64,000 bases of DNA from Accumulibacter sp032229525. Lineage in GTDB: Bacteria > Pseudomonadota > Gammaproteobacteria > Burkholderiales > Rhodocyclaceae. Numbering within the stretch: the stretch's first letter is position 1; each line of letters starts with the position of its first letter. The position numbers and the translations under genes were made by a program. The notes under the pieces are model-generated. The model was not told the DNA's origin. It ran no database searches and worked only from the letters and a program-made list of their open reading frames with translations. Positions 8,523 through 17,282 of this stretch are shown here, piece after piece. Location of the stretch: the NCBI RefSeq assembly GCF_032229525.1, contig NZ_JAVTWB010000090.1, positions 1 through 64,000 on the forward strand, written 5' to 3'.

Positions 8523-9782
8523 ATGTTTTCGGCTAACGACACACTGGCGAAAGTGGATCCCGAGATCTGGCAGGCGATCGAGAACGAGAACCGCCGTCAG
8601 GAAGAACACATCGAATTGATCGCTTCGGAGAACTATGTCAGCCATGCGGTGATGGCCGCGCAAGGTTCACAGATGACCAACAAGTACGCCGAAGGCTACC
8701 CGGGCAAGCGCTACTACGGTGGCTGTGAGCACGTCGACGTCGCCGAACAACTGGCGATCGATCGCCTCAAGAAGTTGTTTGGCGCCGAGGCTGCCAATGT
8801 CCAGCCGAATTCCGGCTCGCAGGCCAATCAGGCGATCCTGATGGCCTTTGCCAAACCGGGTGACACGATCATGGGCATGAGTCTGGCCGAGGGTGGGCAC
8901 CTGACGCATGGCATGCCGCTCAATATGTCGGGCAAGTGGTTCAACGTGGTCGCTTATGGCCTCGACCAGCATGAGGCGATCGACTACGAAAAGATGGAAG
9001 CGCTGGCTCGCGAACACAAGCCGCGGATCCTGATCGCCGGTGCGTCGGCGTACTCCCTGCGCATCGACTTCGAGCGCTTTTCGCGCGTGGCAAAGGAGAT
9101 CGGCGCGATCTTCATGGTCGACATGGCGCACTATGCGGGTCTGATCGCCGCCGACTGCTACCCGAACCCCGTGCCGCACGCCGATGTGGTGACCTCGACG
9201 ACCCACAAGACGCTGCGCGGTCCGCGTGGTGGAGTCATCCTGATGAAGGCGGAGCACGAGAAAGCGATCAACTCGGCTGTTTTCCCCGGTCTGCAGGGTG
9301 GACCCCTGATGCATGTCATCGCCGCCAAGGCGGTGGCTTTCAAAGAGGCGCTGAAGCCGAGCTTCACCAAATACCAGGAGCAGGTGCTGGCCAACGCCCG
9401 TGTTCTGTCGCGGGTGCTGGCGGAAGAGCGCGGCATGCGTATCGTCTCGGGTCGTACCGAATCGCACGTGTTCCTGGTTGATTTGCGGGCCAAGAACATC
9501 ACCGGCAAGGAAGCCGAGGCGGCGCTGGGCGCGGCGCACATCACGGTCAACAAGAACGCCATCCCCAACGATCCGCAGAAGCCCTTTGTTACTTCCGGTA
9601 TCCGCATCGGTTCGCCGGCGATGACCACGCGAGGCTTCACGGAGATCGAATCCGAACTGGTCGGGCACATGATTGCCGACGTGCTGGATGCGCCCGGTGA
9701 CGAAAAGGTTCTTGCCAGAGTGCGCGCCGACGGCGCGGCGCTGTGCAGGAAATTCCCGGTTTACGCTGGTCCGACGGGATGA
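8523..9782 (+). CDS. glyA: Serine hydroxymethyltransferase
   Basis: GlyA interconverts serine and glycine using pyridoxal phosphate and tetrahydrofolate and is the main source of one-carbon units. The 419-aa product has the PLP lysine K229 in TSTTHKT, at the same number as in E. coli, and the conserved N-terminus with NSGSQANQA. ATG at 8523 was chosen since the family begins MFS/MFSxxD, with GAGAGGCGA upstream as a modest ribosome site. Its stop TGA overlaps the nrdR start (ATGA), so the genes are translationally coupled. Confidence 0.97.
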   Translation: MFSANDTLAKVDPEIWQAIENENRRQEEHIELIASENYVSHAVMAAQGSQMTNKYAEGYPGKRYYGGCEHVDVAEQLAIDRLKKLFGAEAANVQPNSGSQANQAILMAFAKPGDTIMGMSLAEGGHLTHGMPLNMSGKWFNVVAYGLDQHEAIDYEKMEALAREHKPRILIAGASAYSLRIDFERFSRVAKEIGAIFMVDMAHYAGLIAADCYPNPVPHADVVTSTTHKTLRGPRGGVILMKAEHEKAINSAVFPGLQGGPLMHVIAAKAVAFKEALKPSFTKYQEQVLANARVLSRVLAEERGMRIVSGRTESHVFLVDLRAKNITGKEAEAALGAAHITVNKNAIPNDPQKPFVTSGIRIGSPAMTTRGFTEIESELVGHMIADVLDAPGDEKVLARVRADGAALCRKFPVYAGPTG

Positions 9783-10249
9783 AATGCCCGTTCTGCGGCG
9801 CTGACGAAACAACCGTCGCCGACACGCGCATCAACGACGACGGCGACATCGTCCGTCGCCGTCGGCGCTGTCTCAAGTGCGACAAGCGCTTCACCACTTA
9901 CGAGCGGGCCGAACTGCGGATGCCGCAGGTGATCAAGAAAAACGGCTCGCGGGTGGACTTCGACCCCGAAAAGCTTGCCGCCAGTCTCTGGCTGGCACTG
10001 CGCAAGCGCCCGGTGGGCACCACCGCCGTCGAGGCGGCGATTGCCCGCATCGAGGAAAAGCTGCTGGCGCTCGGCGAGCGCGAGCTGGCCTCGGAGAAGA
10101 TCGGCGAGATGGTGATGCTCGAGTTGAAAAAACTCGACAAGGTGGCTTACGTTCGCTTTGCCTCGGTCTATCGCAATTTCGAGGACGTCGACGAGTTCTC
10201 CAAACTCATTCGCGAAGTCTCTCGCTCGCCACAGAAACTCGGCCGTTGA
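9779..10249 (+). CDS. nrdR: Transcriptional repressor NrdR
   Basis: NrdR is a zinc-ribbon/ATP-cone repressor of ribonucleotide reductase genes that senses (d)ATP. The 156-aa protein has the four zinc cysteines C3, C6, C31 and C34 (MKCPFC ... CLKC) with the DNA-binding basic stretch between them (RRRRRC). The ATP-cone begins near residue 49 (VIKKNGSRVDFD). The start lies four bases inside glyA, and the stop overlaps the ribD start by one base (TGATG). The order glyA-nrdR-ribD is common in betaproteobacteria and supports the call. Confidence 0.97.
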   Translation: MKCPFCGADETTVADTRINDDGDIVRRRRRCLKCDKRFTTYERAELRMPQVIKKNGSRVDFDPEKLAASLWLALRKRPVGTTAVEAAIARIEEKLLALGERELASEKIGEMVMLELKKLDKVAYVRFASVYRNFEDVDEFSKLIREVSRSPQKLGR

Positions 10250-11261
10250 TGGCGCCGGGGTTCAGTGCCGCTGACCACGAAATGATGGCGCGGGCGCTGC
10301 GCCTTGCCGAACTCGGACTCTACACCACCACTCCCAACCCCCGTGTCGGCTGCGTCATCGTCAAGGATGGCCGGGTCGTCGGCGAAGGCTGGCATCGCCG
10401 TGCGGGGGAGCAGCATGCCGAAGTGCTCGCCCTGCACCTTGCCGGAGAGAAAGCACGTGCGGCCACCGCTTACGTCACGCTCGAGCCCTGCAGCCACCAT
10501 GGTCGCACGCCACCGTGTGCCGAGGCGCTGCTGGCGGCTGGTGTGGGGCGGGTTATCGTCGCCATGCAGGATCCCAATCCGCTGGTGGCCGGGCAGGGGT
10601 TGGCGATCTTGCGCGACGCTGGTGTGTTGGCCCAATGTGGGCTGCTCGAGGTCGAGGCCAGAGAACTCAACATCGGCTTTGTCGCACGGATGACGCGTGC
10701 GCGGCCGTGGCTGCGCATGAAACTGGCCGCCAGCCTCGACGGCAAGACAGCGCTGCGCAATGGCGCCAGCCAGTGGCTGACCGGGCCGGCGGCCCGGCAG
10801 GACGGACATCGCTGGCGCGCGCGCGCCTGCGCCATTCTGACCGGGATCGGCACCGTTCGCAGCGACGATCCGCAGCTCAACGTGCGCGGTGTGGATGATG
10901 GGCTCTCCGGGGATTTGCGGCAGCCGCTGAAAGTGGTGGTCGATAGCCGGCTGGAACTCTCTCCTGAGGCCAGGCTGCTGGGTGGCGACGTCCTGGTCGC
11001 TGCCGCCGCGGCAACTCCTGGCCGGGTCGCCGTTCTCGAACAGCGCGGGGCGGAGGTGGTGCTGCTGCCGGGCTCCGACGGACAAGTCGATCTGACGGCG
11101 CTGCTCGAGGAGCTCGCCCGCCGTGGCATCAACGAAGTGCACGCAGAGGCCGGTTGCGGACTGGGTGGATCTCTTCTCGCGGCCGGTCTGGTCGACGAAC
11201 TGCTGCTCTACCTGGCGCCGTGTCTGATCGGCGATGTGGCGCGCGGCATGTTCGACCTGCC
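10249..11261 (+). CDS. ribD: Riboflavin biosynthesis deaminase/reductase RibD (3' end in assembly gap)
   Basis: RibD performs the second and third steps of riboflavin synthesis: deamination of the diaminopyrimidine and NADPH-dependent ribose reduction. The deaminase zinc site is visible: H56 with E58 (HAE), C81 and C90 (PC-SHHGRTPP-C). The reductase domain begins near residue 148 (RPWLRMKLAASLDGKTA). The frame is 337 codons long before it hits the N run. RibD is usually around 365-370 aa, so roughly 30 residues are missing into the gap. Convergent with moeB on the far side of the gap. Confidence 0.95.
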
Positions 11262-11361
11262 NNNNNNNNNNNNNNNNNNNNNNNNNNNNNNNNNNNNNNN
11301 NNNNNNNNNNNNNNNNNNNNNNNNNNNNNNNNNNNNNNNNNNNNNNNNNNNNNNNNNNNNN
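11262..11361. other. Assembly gap (100 N) between ribD and moeB
   Basis: Exactly 100 N. Missing tails of ribD (about 30 aa) and moeB (about 60 aa) plus any spacer imply that the true gap is nearer 300 bases or more. Confidence 0.95.
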
Positions 11362-11933
11362 ACCCCCATCACCGCGCAGCGCTCCTCCTCGACATCGTCT
11401 CCTTCCGGAAACAGGCAGTGATAGCAGGGCGCGTCGTCGCGCCGGCTGTCGAACACCGCCAATTGCCCGGCAAAGCGGATTGCCGCGCCGGAAACCAGTG
11501 CTGTCCGGGTTTTGACGCATGCGCGATTGACCGCGTGCCGCGTGGCGAAGTTGTCGCAGCAATCGAGAACCACATCGGCGTCGGCGACCTGCGCTGCCAG
11601 CGCTTCGCCGGCCAGGCGGGTGAGGATCGCTTCGACATGGACTTCCGGATTGATCCCGGTGAGCGCTGCCTGGCCGGAAAGGGCCTTCGGCTGGCCGATG
11701 CGCTCCTGGGTGTGCAGGATCTGCCGTTGCAGATTGGTCAGGTCCACCGTATCGCCGTCGGCCAGGGTGATGCGGCCGAGACCTGCCGAGGCGAGATAGA
11801 GGGCGGCCGGTGAGCCGAGGCCACCGGCGCCGATGATCAGCGCCCTGGCGTTGACGATCCGCTCCTGTCCTTCGATGCCGATCTCGTCAAGCAGGATGTG
11901 GCGGCTGTAGCGCAGCAACTGACCGTCGTTCAT
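11362..11933 (-). CDS. moeB: MoeB/ThiF-family adenylyltransferase (3' end in gap)
   Basis: E1-like enzyme that adenylates the C-terminal glycine of a ubiquitin-like sulfur carrier (MoaD or ThiS). Visible features from the start MNDGQLLRYSRHILL: the nucleotide loop GAGGLGSP (about residues 33-40), the D-TNLQRQ segment that follows the acidic strand, and one half of the zinc site (CYHC, about residues 172-175). The second zinc pair lies in the missing tail. Whether it serves molybdopterin or thiamine synthesis cannot be settled without the C-terminus. The start was taken at 11933 rather than 11990 because MoeB homologues begin with this LLRYSRHI segment. It follows the 141-aa orphan gene by 10 bases. 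Confidence 0.88.
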
Positions 11934-11943
11934 CCGCAGGGTC

Positions 11944-12369
11944 CTACTTGTACTCGCGCCACTCCGGCGGGGTGTCGTCGTGATCGCCATGCGGGTGGCG
12001 TTCCCAGGCGTGGGTGTAGGCTTCGGACTGTGATCGCTTCATCGGCCGAACCGGCGCGTCGAGATTGTGCAATTGCGTCTCCTCGACGTAGTAGATCAGC
12101 GCCCGCATCATCTTGCTCATCAGCGTATTGTCGAGGTGGTAGCCTTTGTCCTCGAGTGTCCCTTCGAGTTCTTCCAGGCTGTGCTGGTGGAGATCGTAGG
12201 CGACATCGACGGCTCGCGCCTGATCCCGTCTTTCGACCTCCAGCTGCTCGATCTGGCTAAGGCAATCCGAGGCTTCCGGCACTTGATCCGGCGGGAATTT
12301 GGCGAACAGGATGCTCCGCTGCTTGCGGATCGGCGCTGTTTTGTGAGGCGTGGCAGCCGGTCGCTTCAT
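11944..12369 (-). CDS. Conserved-looking hypothetical protein, 141 aa
   Basis: A basic N-terminus (about 20 residues) is followed by a helical, acidic central part (residues 35-100, rich in E, D, L and Q) and a histidine/aspartate-rich tail with HPHGDHDD. No signal peptide, membrane span or known motif is seen. A good Shine-Dalgarno (GGAGGGAGG) lies just before the ATG. It sits between ctpA (26 bases upstream) and moeB (10 bases downstream) on the same strand, so it is almost certainly translated from the envC-ctpA transcript. The function is unknown. Confidence 0.75.
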   Translation of the reverse strand: MKRPAATPHKTAPIRKQRSILFAKFPPDQVPEASDCLSQIEQLEVERRDQARAVDVAYDLHQHSLEELEGTLEDKGYHLDNTLMSKMMRALIYYVEETQLHNLDAPVRPMKRSQSEAYTHAWERHPHGDHDDTPPEWREYK

Positions 12370-12395
12370 TCACTTTCCTCCCTCCGAGAGAAAGG

Positions 12396-13823
12396 TCAAC
12401 GGCTAGTGCGCATGATCTGCATGCCCTTGAGCAGGTTCAGCGCCTGCGTCAGCTGGTAGTCAGTTTTTGATGCCAGTTCGCGGCTCGGCAACTCGGAGGA
12501 CTCTTCGCCGTCTTCCGTGGGCGCGTTGTTCTTCGGCTTGACCGGTGCGGGCGCCTTGCTTGACGGCTTGACGGGCGCCTCTTTGACCGCTGTGGCGGCA
12601 TCCTTGTTAATGTCGGCGTTGTTCTCGAGGTGGTGTTCAAGGTTGGCCTCGCGCAGACGCTCCCTCGAACTGCCGTTGGCGCTTTCCTCGGCGACGATGT
12701 CCGGCACGATGCCTTTCGCCTGGATCGAACGGCCCGACGGGGTGAAGTAGCGTGCGGTCGTCAGTTTGATCGCGGTGTTTCCGGGCAATGGCAAGACGGT
12801 CTGTACGGAGCCCTTGCCGAAGGTCGTCGTACCCAGGACCACGGCGCGTTTGTGGTCTTGTAGCGCACCGGCGACGATCTCGGAGGCGGAAGCGGAGCCG
12901 CCATTGACCAGCACCACCATCGGCACCTTGCGCGCCTGCGGCGGCAGTCTCTTGATGTAATCGTCGCGGCTGCCGCGCAGGTAGTCTGCGGGAGAGGCGT
13001 GGAACTCGTGCTTGGCATCGGGAGCGCGTCCGTCTGTCGAGGTCACCAGGGTGTCCTCCGGCAAAAAGGCCGCAGAGACGCCAACCGCACTGTTGAGCAG
13101 GCCACCTGGGTCATTGCGCAGATCCAGAACCAAGCCTTTCAGCGGGGCCGCCTTGTAGAGGTCGTTAAGGTGCTTGACCACCGCAGCACCGGTATTCTCC
13201 TGGAACGAAGTGATGCGCAGATAGCCGTAGCCGTCCTCGACCAGTTTTGATTTGACGCTCTGGACCTTGATCACTTCGCGAGTCAGGGTGATATCCAGGG
13301 GTTTGGCTTCCGTTTTGCGGATAATCGACAGTCGGATCTGGGACTTCGGCTTGCCGCGCATGCGCTTGACGGCTTCGGTCAGCGTCAGGCCTTTGACGAG
13401 CGTGTCGTCAATCTTGAAGATCAGGTCGCCCGGCTTGACGCCGGCGCGGTCGGCGGGGGTATCCTCGATCGGCGAAACCACCTTGACCAGCCCGTCCTCC
13501 ATGCTGACTTCGATACCGATGCCGCCGAATTCACCTTGCGTGCCGACCTGCAAGTCCTTGAAGGCGTCGGCGTCGAGGTATGCCGAGTGCGGGTCCAGGT
13601 TGGAGAGCATGCCGCTGATCGCGTGCGTGATCAGCTTCTTGTCGTCTACGGGTTCGACATAGCCTTTCTTGATCGCATTGAACACCTCGGCAAAGGTGCG
13701 CAACTCCTCTACCGGCAGGCCGACGCGCGCCTCCTTGTCGGCCAGCGCCGAAAACTGCAGGCTGAGCAGCACGCCACCAAGCAATCCGGCACAAACAAGC
13801 CCGGCCTGTTTCAACTTACCCAT
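12396..13823 (-). CDS. ctpA: Carboxyl-terminal processing protease (S41)
   Basis: A periplasmic serine protease that trims C-termini of envelope proteins. Counting from MGKLKQ: signal peptide or anchor about 7-27, PDZ domain about 95-175 (GGIGIEV), catalytic Ser312 in NGGSASASE and Lys337 in FGKGSVQ, 25 residues apart as in E. coli Prc (Ser452/Lys477). The tail from about residue 375 is low-complexity (Pro/Lys/Ala-rich). An in-frame GTG at 13835 is an alternative start, 13 bases after the envC-like stop; the ATG has GGAG 11 bases upstream. Cotranscription with the preceding envC-like gene is likely. Confidence 0.95.
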   Translation of the reverse strand: MGKLKQAGLVCAGLLGGVLLSLQFSALADKEARVGLPVEELRTFAEVFNAIKKGYVEPVDDKKLITHAISGMLSNLDPHSAYLDADAFKDLQVGTQGEFGGIGIEVSMEDGLVKVVSPIEDTPADRAGVKPGDLIFKIDDTLVKGLTLTEAVKRMRGKPKSQIRLSIIRKTEAKPLDITLTREVIKVQSVKSKLVEDGYGYLRITSFQENTGAAVVKHLNDLYKAAPLKGLVLDLRNDPGGLLNSAVGVSAAFLPEDTLVTSTDGRAPDAKHEFHASPADYLRGSRDDYIKRLPPQARKVPMVVLVNGGSASASEIVAGALQDHKRAVVLGTTTFGKGSVQTVLPLPGNTAIKLTTARYFTPSGRSIQAKGIVPDIVAEESANGSSRERLREANLEHHLENNADINKDAATAVKEAPVKPSSKAPAPVKPKNNAPTEDGEESSELPSRELASKTDYQLTQALNLLKGMQIMRTSR

Positions 13824-13848
13824 CTGTTGTTTCACTCCGTGCGTACCT

Positions 13849-15574
13849 CTATTTCGCGTTGATCCACGCCAGTGGGTCAAGCGGTTTTCCTTGATGACGA
13901 ATCTCAAAGTATAAACCGGATTCCGGGTTGCCACCGGTGTTGCCGACGGTGGCTATGGTTTCGCCACCGCGTACTTCGTCGCCGACCTCTTTCAGGAGCG
14001 AATCGTTGTTGGCATAGATCGATAGATAGCTGCTGCCATGGTCAATGATCAGCAGGTTGCCGAAGCCGCGCATCCATTCGGCAAAAACAACGCGGCCGCC
14101 AGCGATGCTGCCGACCTGGCTGCCGGTGCCGGCGCGGATGAACAGCCCCTTCCAGGTGCTGCCCTCTTGCCGCGCGGCGCCAAATCGATTGGTGATCGCC
14201 CCTTTGGTTGGCAGGCGCAGGGTCCCCTTCAATCTGGCCAGGTCAGCCGCGACAGGCGTTTCCGGCACCACCTCACGGCGCACTGTAACGGCCGGACGCG
14301 TACTGGCCGGCTTTTCTTCGACAGGGGCGGGGGCAGCTCGGGAAGGCTTCTGCGGGCTGGCTTCCCGCCGTGCCAGCTCCCGTTGGGCTTGCTCGCGCTG
14401 GGTTTGCTCCCGCTGGGCTTGTTCGCGCTGGGCTTGCTCGCGCNNNNNNNNNNNNNNNNNNNNNNNNNNNNNNNNNNNNNNNNNNNNNNNNNNNNNNNNN
14501 NNNNNNNNNNNNNNNNNNNNNNNNNNNNNNNNNNNNNNNNNNNTCGCGCTGGGCTTGCTCGCGCAGTTGCGCTTCGCGACGGGCCGCGCGAGCCTCGGCT
14601 GCTCTCGCGGCGATAATCTTCGACAGGCGATCGACAAGTCCTGCGAGTTGCTTCTCGTCACGTTGCAGGTTGCCGATTTCGCGCCGCTGCGCAGCTATCT
14701 GTGCCGATATCTTGTCCAGTGTCGCCTGGCGTTGTTCGCGTTGGGCAAGCAGTTTGGCGTGCTCTTCCTTGCGCTTCGTTTCGGCGGCCGACAGCCGCGC
14801 CGCTTGTTGCTGCATGTCGGTGGCCAGGGATTGCTGGCGGTTCAAGCTCGTCTCGATTTCTCGCAGGAGCGCGCTGCGTGCCCGCCCGATCGCTTCCAGG
14901 TAGTGCAGATCCCGCGCCAGCTGATAGGGGTCGTCACCGTTGAGGAGGAGCCGGAGCGGATCAGGATTGCCGCGCAGATACTGCCGATACAGCAATTTTT
15001 CCAGTTGTGCCTGTTGCGCCTGCAGCCGCTGCTCGATCTCGCGCGACTGCACCTCGAGGCCTTGGCGCGACGTTTGCAGCGCAGTGACTTGCGTCGCCAG
15101 CTCGTGTAGCTCGCGCTGGGTCATGGATATGGCGCGCTCGGCGTCCTTCAGCTGATCGGTCGATTGCTTCTGGGAACTTTCTGCGGCGGTCATCTCCCGG
15201 CGCATGGCGTCGATCTGGGCGCGCAGCGATTTCAGGTCACTCTGTTTTTCGGCGACATCGCCCGGTGAAGCGGCGTCGGCGTCCTTTGTATTCTGCCTGC
15301 CGTTGGCTGCGAAGCTTGGCGCCAACAGGGTCGCGGCGACCAGCAGAGCGGCCGGCAAGCGCCAGCTGCTCTGGCTGCACCGTCCGAGCTGACGAGAACG
15401 TGCTGCGGCCCGGTCGGACGCCGGCTGTATCGGCCTCAATGGTGACGCGGCGCAGCTGGTGGGGTTTGCAGTGTGTTTGCTCAATGAACGGCGCACGCCT
15501 GGCAGAAACGTGGGTTGGCTGGACAGGCCTGGCAAATGGGGGGCTACGGCCAGATCCAGAGTGTGTGGGGACAC
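13849..15574 (-). CDS. EnvC-like LytM-domain division factor, interrupted by assembly gap
   Basis: Two pieces belong to one gene. The N-terminal piece (15574 to 14544) has a hydrophobic signal (PAALLVAATLLAPSFA) followed by a long coiled coil, rich in Q, E, R and A, of the EnvC/NlpD type. The C-terminal piece (14443 to 13849) carries the LytM/M23 fold with VGSIAGGRVVFAEWMRGFGN, IIDHG and GLYFEIRHQG. The zinc ligands of active M23 enzymes (H-x3-D and H-x-H) are replaced by GLFI and LYFE, as in EnvC. It therefore probably activates a septal amidase rather than cutting peptidoglycan itself. The frames on either side of the N run differ, which only reflects the arbitrary gap length. The start is uncertain: 15574 is the longest option, but an in-frame TTG near 15440 just upstream of the signal peptide is plausible. 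Confidence 0.82.
14381..14561 (-). repeat. 15-base tandem repeat encoding REQAQ units, split by the gap
   Basis: On the plus strand the unit is cgctgggcttgctcg. Four units with a few substitutions occupy 14381-14440 and a further copy lies at 14547-14561, on either side of the 100-N run. Each unit encodes Arg-Glu-Gln-Ala-Gln in the coiled coil of the envC-like gene. The placement of the gap inside the repeat suggests the assembler could not resolve the copy number. Confidence 0.9.
14444..14543. other. Assembly gap (100 N) inside the envC-like repeat
   Basis: Exactly 100 N, flanked on both sides by the same 15-base repeat. The real repeat length is unknown. Confidence 0.95.
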
Positions 15575-15596
15575 CCCCTGGCTGAGGGTTTTGTTC

Positions 15597-15622
15597 TATA
15601 ATCGCCGATTATATTATGATAA
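15597..15622 (+). promoter_or_regulatory. Candidate promoter and operator of the ArsR-type regulator
   Basis: TATAAT at 15597-15602 is followed by an AT-rich, imperfect palindrome (TTAT, six bases, ATAA at 15609-15622) in otherwise GC-rich DNA. The palindrome would overlap the transcription start, the usual place for an autorepressing ArsR operator. No good -35 box was found. Confidence 0.4.
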
Positions 15623-15641
15623 GCAGTGGGCTTGGCGTAAC

Positions 15642-15950
15642 GTGCCTATCCGGATCAGCATTATCGACAAGCAGGAGCATATCGAACAGGCGGCACGTGC
15701 GCTGAAGTCGATTTCGCATCCCTTGCGCCTCAAGATTCTTTGTGTGATCGGTGATCAGGACGCTTGCGTTCAAGAGATCGTTGACGCTGTGGGTACTTCG
15801 CAAAGCAACATTTCCCAGCACCTTGCAATCCTTCGCGAAAAGGGCGTTCTGCTGGCACGCAAGGACGCCAACCGGGTCTACTATCGTGTCGGCGACGCCC
15901 GGACGCTGCAGTTGATTGGCATGATGCGTGAGGTTTTCTGCGGCGATTAG
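15642..15950 (+). CDS. ArsR-family regulator, YgaV/BigR-like (candidate persulfide sensor)
   Basis: A winged-helix repressor of about 102 aa. The recognition helix region is VGTSQSNISQHLAILREKG, typical of ArsR. Counting from the GTG at 15642, cysteines lie at 34 (KILCVIG), 42 and 100 (EVFCGD). The first and last match the cysteine pair of the E. coli YgaV / BigR / SqrR group, which forms a disulfide or polysulfide bridge and releases DNA in response to reactive sulfur. The gene directly downstream is a membrane rhodanese, as in E. coli ygaV-ygaP. The GTG start is preferred over much longer upstream starts, because these would place non-homologous sequence over the promoter. Metal sensing by another ArsR mechanism is the main alternative. 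Confidence 0.8.
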   Translation: MPIRISIIDKQEHIEQAARALKSISHPLRLKILCVIGDQDACVQEIVDAVGTSQSNISQHLAILREKGVLLARKDANRVYYRVGDARTLQLIGMMREVFCGD

Positions 15951-16038
15951 CAGTCCCCCGCGTTCGCCCGGCCTGCACTTGCCGGCGGCGGGCGTCCCGG
16001 TTTGGTCTTTCTTGCCGCGTTAATTTCTGGAGCTTCGA

Positions 16039-16458
16039 TTGGAATTCATACAGCAGAACCTTCTCCTGGTGGCTGTCGCCGTGGTCAGCGGCACACTGCT
16101 GCTGGGGCTCTCGGTCCGTCGCCCCGGTGGCTCACGGTCGCTAACGCCTGCTCAGGCGACGATGCTGATCAACCGTGAGAACGCGCAGTTGCTCGACATT
16201 CGCGAGCCGAACGAGTACCTCGCCGGCCACCCGTCCGACGCTCGCAACATTCCGTCAGGGTCCTTGGCAGAACGCGCCGGCGAACTGGAGCGGTTCAAGG
16301 ACAAGCCGGTGATTCTCGTCTGTCAGTCCGGTGCGCGTGCATCTGCCGCCTGTTCCAAACTGGCCAAGCTTGGTTTCTCCAGACTGCACACCCTCGAGGG
16401 TGGCATTGGTGCTTGGGTGGAGGCCGGTCTGCCACTGAAGAAGGGGTCGGGAAAGTGA
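16039..16458 (+). CDS. Membrane-anchored rhodanese-domain protein
   Basis: A 139-aa protein with an N-terminal transmembrane helix (about residues 7-25) and one rhodanese domain (about 35-132). The active-site loop is complete: VCQSGARA, with the cysteine near residue 95 taking up the sulfane sulfur. Start codon is TTG at 16039, preceded by GGAG (spacing six); no ATG fits. Rhodaneses shuttle sulfur from thiosulfate or persulfides. Placement behind a YgaV-like regulator and in overlap (GTGA) with a glutaredoxin suggests a role in persulfide handling. Confidence 0.85.
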   Translation: MEFIQQNLLLVAVAVVSGTLLLGLSVRRPGGSRSLTPAQATMLINRENAQLLDIREPNEYLAGHPSDARNIPSGSLAERAGELERFKDKPVILVCQSGARASAACSKLAKLGFSRLHTLEGGIGAWVEAGLPLKKGSGK

Positions 16459-16730
16459 GCCGCTCGCCGCGGGTGCTGATGTACTCTACCGGCGCCTGCC
16501 CTTTCTGTATTCGGGCTGAGCAATTGCTGCACGCCCGTGGTGTTGCCGAGATCGAGAAAATCCGCATTGACCTTGATCCCGGGCGCCGCAACGAGATGGT
16601 CGAAAGGACTACCAGGCGGACCGTTCCGCAGATCTATATCGGTGAGTTACACGTCGGTGGCTTCGACGATCTCCTGGCGTTTGATCGTGCGGGCAAGTTA
16701 TCGCCCTTACTCGCGGGTGAATGCGTTTGA
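16455..16730 (+). CDS. grxC: Glutaredoxin 3
   Basis: A 91-aa dithiol glutaredoxin with the CPFC active site near residue 14, the TVPQIYI cis-proline segment and the GGFDDLLA glutathione-binding helix. It reduces protein and glutathione mixed disulfides. The GTG at 16455 overlaps the rhodanese stop (GTGA), giving the standard length; starting at the later ATG would remove the first beta strand. The secB gene follows after 54 bases, an order (grxC-secB-gpsA) also seen in other proteobacteria. Confidence 0.93.
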   Translation: MSRSPRVLMYSTGACPFCIRAEQLLHARGVAEIEKIRIDLDPGRRNEMVERTTRRTVPQIYIGELHVGGFDDLLAFDRAGKLSPLLAGECV

Positions 16731-16784
16731 CATCTGCGCTTCGAGCTTCATCAACAATTCCACAGCATGGTCCGAGAACTTACT

Positions 16785-17252
16785 ATGAGCGAACAAGCAG
16801 CCCCCGTATTTGCGATCGAGAAGATCTACATCAAGGACCTCTCGGTTGAGGTGCCCAATGCACCGCAGATTTATCTCGAGCGAGAGTCCCCCACCGTCAA
16901 TATCCAATTGCAAACCAAGGCTCAAGGGGTTGGCGACGGGCTCTTCGAGGTGACCCTGACGGCGACCGTAACGTCCAAGATCGAAGAGAAGACCGTTTTT
17001 CTCGTGGAAGTCGGTCAGGCGGGCATCTTCCGCGTCCAGAATGTGCCGAGCGAAAATATGGAGCCCTTGCTGTCGATTGCCTGCCCAAACATTCTTTATC
17101 CTTATGCGCGCGAGATCGTTTCCGATACCGTTACCCGCGCCGGCTTCGCACCGGTGATGCTGCAACCAGTCAACTTCGAAGCGCTGTACATGTCGCGTTT
17201 GCAGCAGCAGGAGGCGGCGAAAGATGAGCCGGGTCAGTCGACGATCCAGTAA
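16785..17252 (+). CDS. secB: Protein-export chaperone SecB
   Basis: A cytosolic tetrameric chaperone that keeps preproteins unfolded and delivers them to SecA. 155 aa, normal length. The family pattern is clear: FAIEKIYIKDLSVEVPNAP, the long beta-sheet core, and CPNILYPYAREIVSDTVTRAGF ahead of the LQPVNFEALY segment. Start taken at MSEQ (16785) rather than six codons upstream. Its zinc-tail partner SecA is encoded at 3173-5887. Confidence 0.97.
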   Translation: MSEQAAPVFAIEKIYIKDLSVEVPNAPQIYLERESPTVNIQLQTKAQGVGDGLFEVTLTATVTSKIEEKTVFLVEVGQAGIFRVQNVPSENMEPLLSIACPNILYPYAREIVSDTVTRAGFAPVMLQPVNFEALYMSRLQQQEAAKDEPGQSTIQ

Positions 17253-17282
17253 ACCGACTCGATCCCGATTGCGGGTCTGCGG

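Noticed and set aside
8667..9812. A 381-codon minus-strand open frame
   Set aside because: Antisense to glyA; composition is a shadow of the coding strand.
11208..11421. RibD and MoeB frames continuing through the N run
   Set aside because: Translations through N are meaningless; the genes are convergent and each ends inside the gap.
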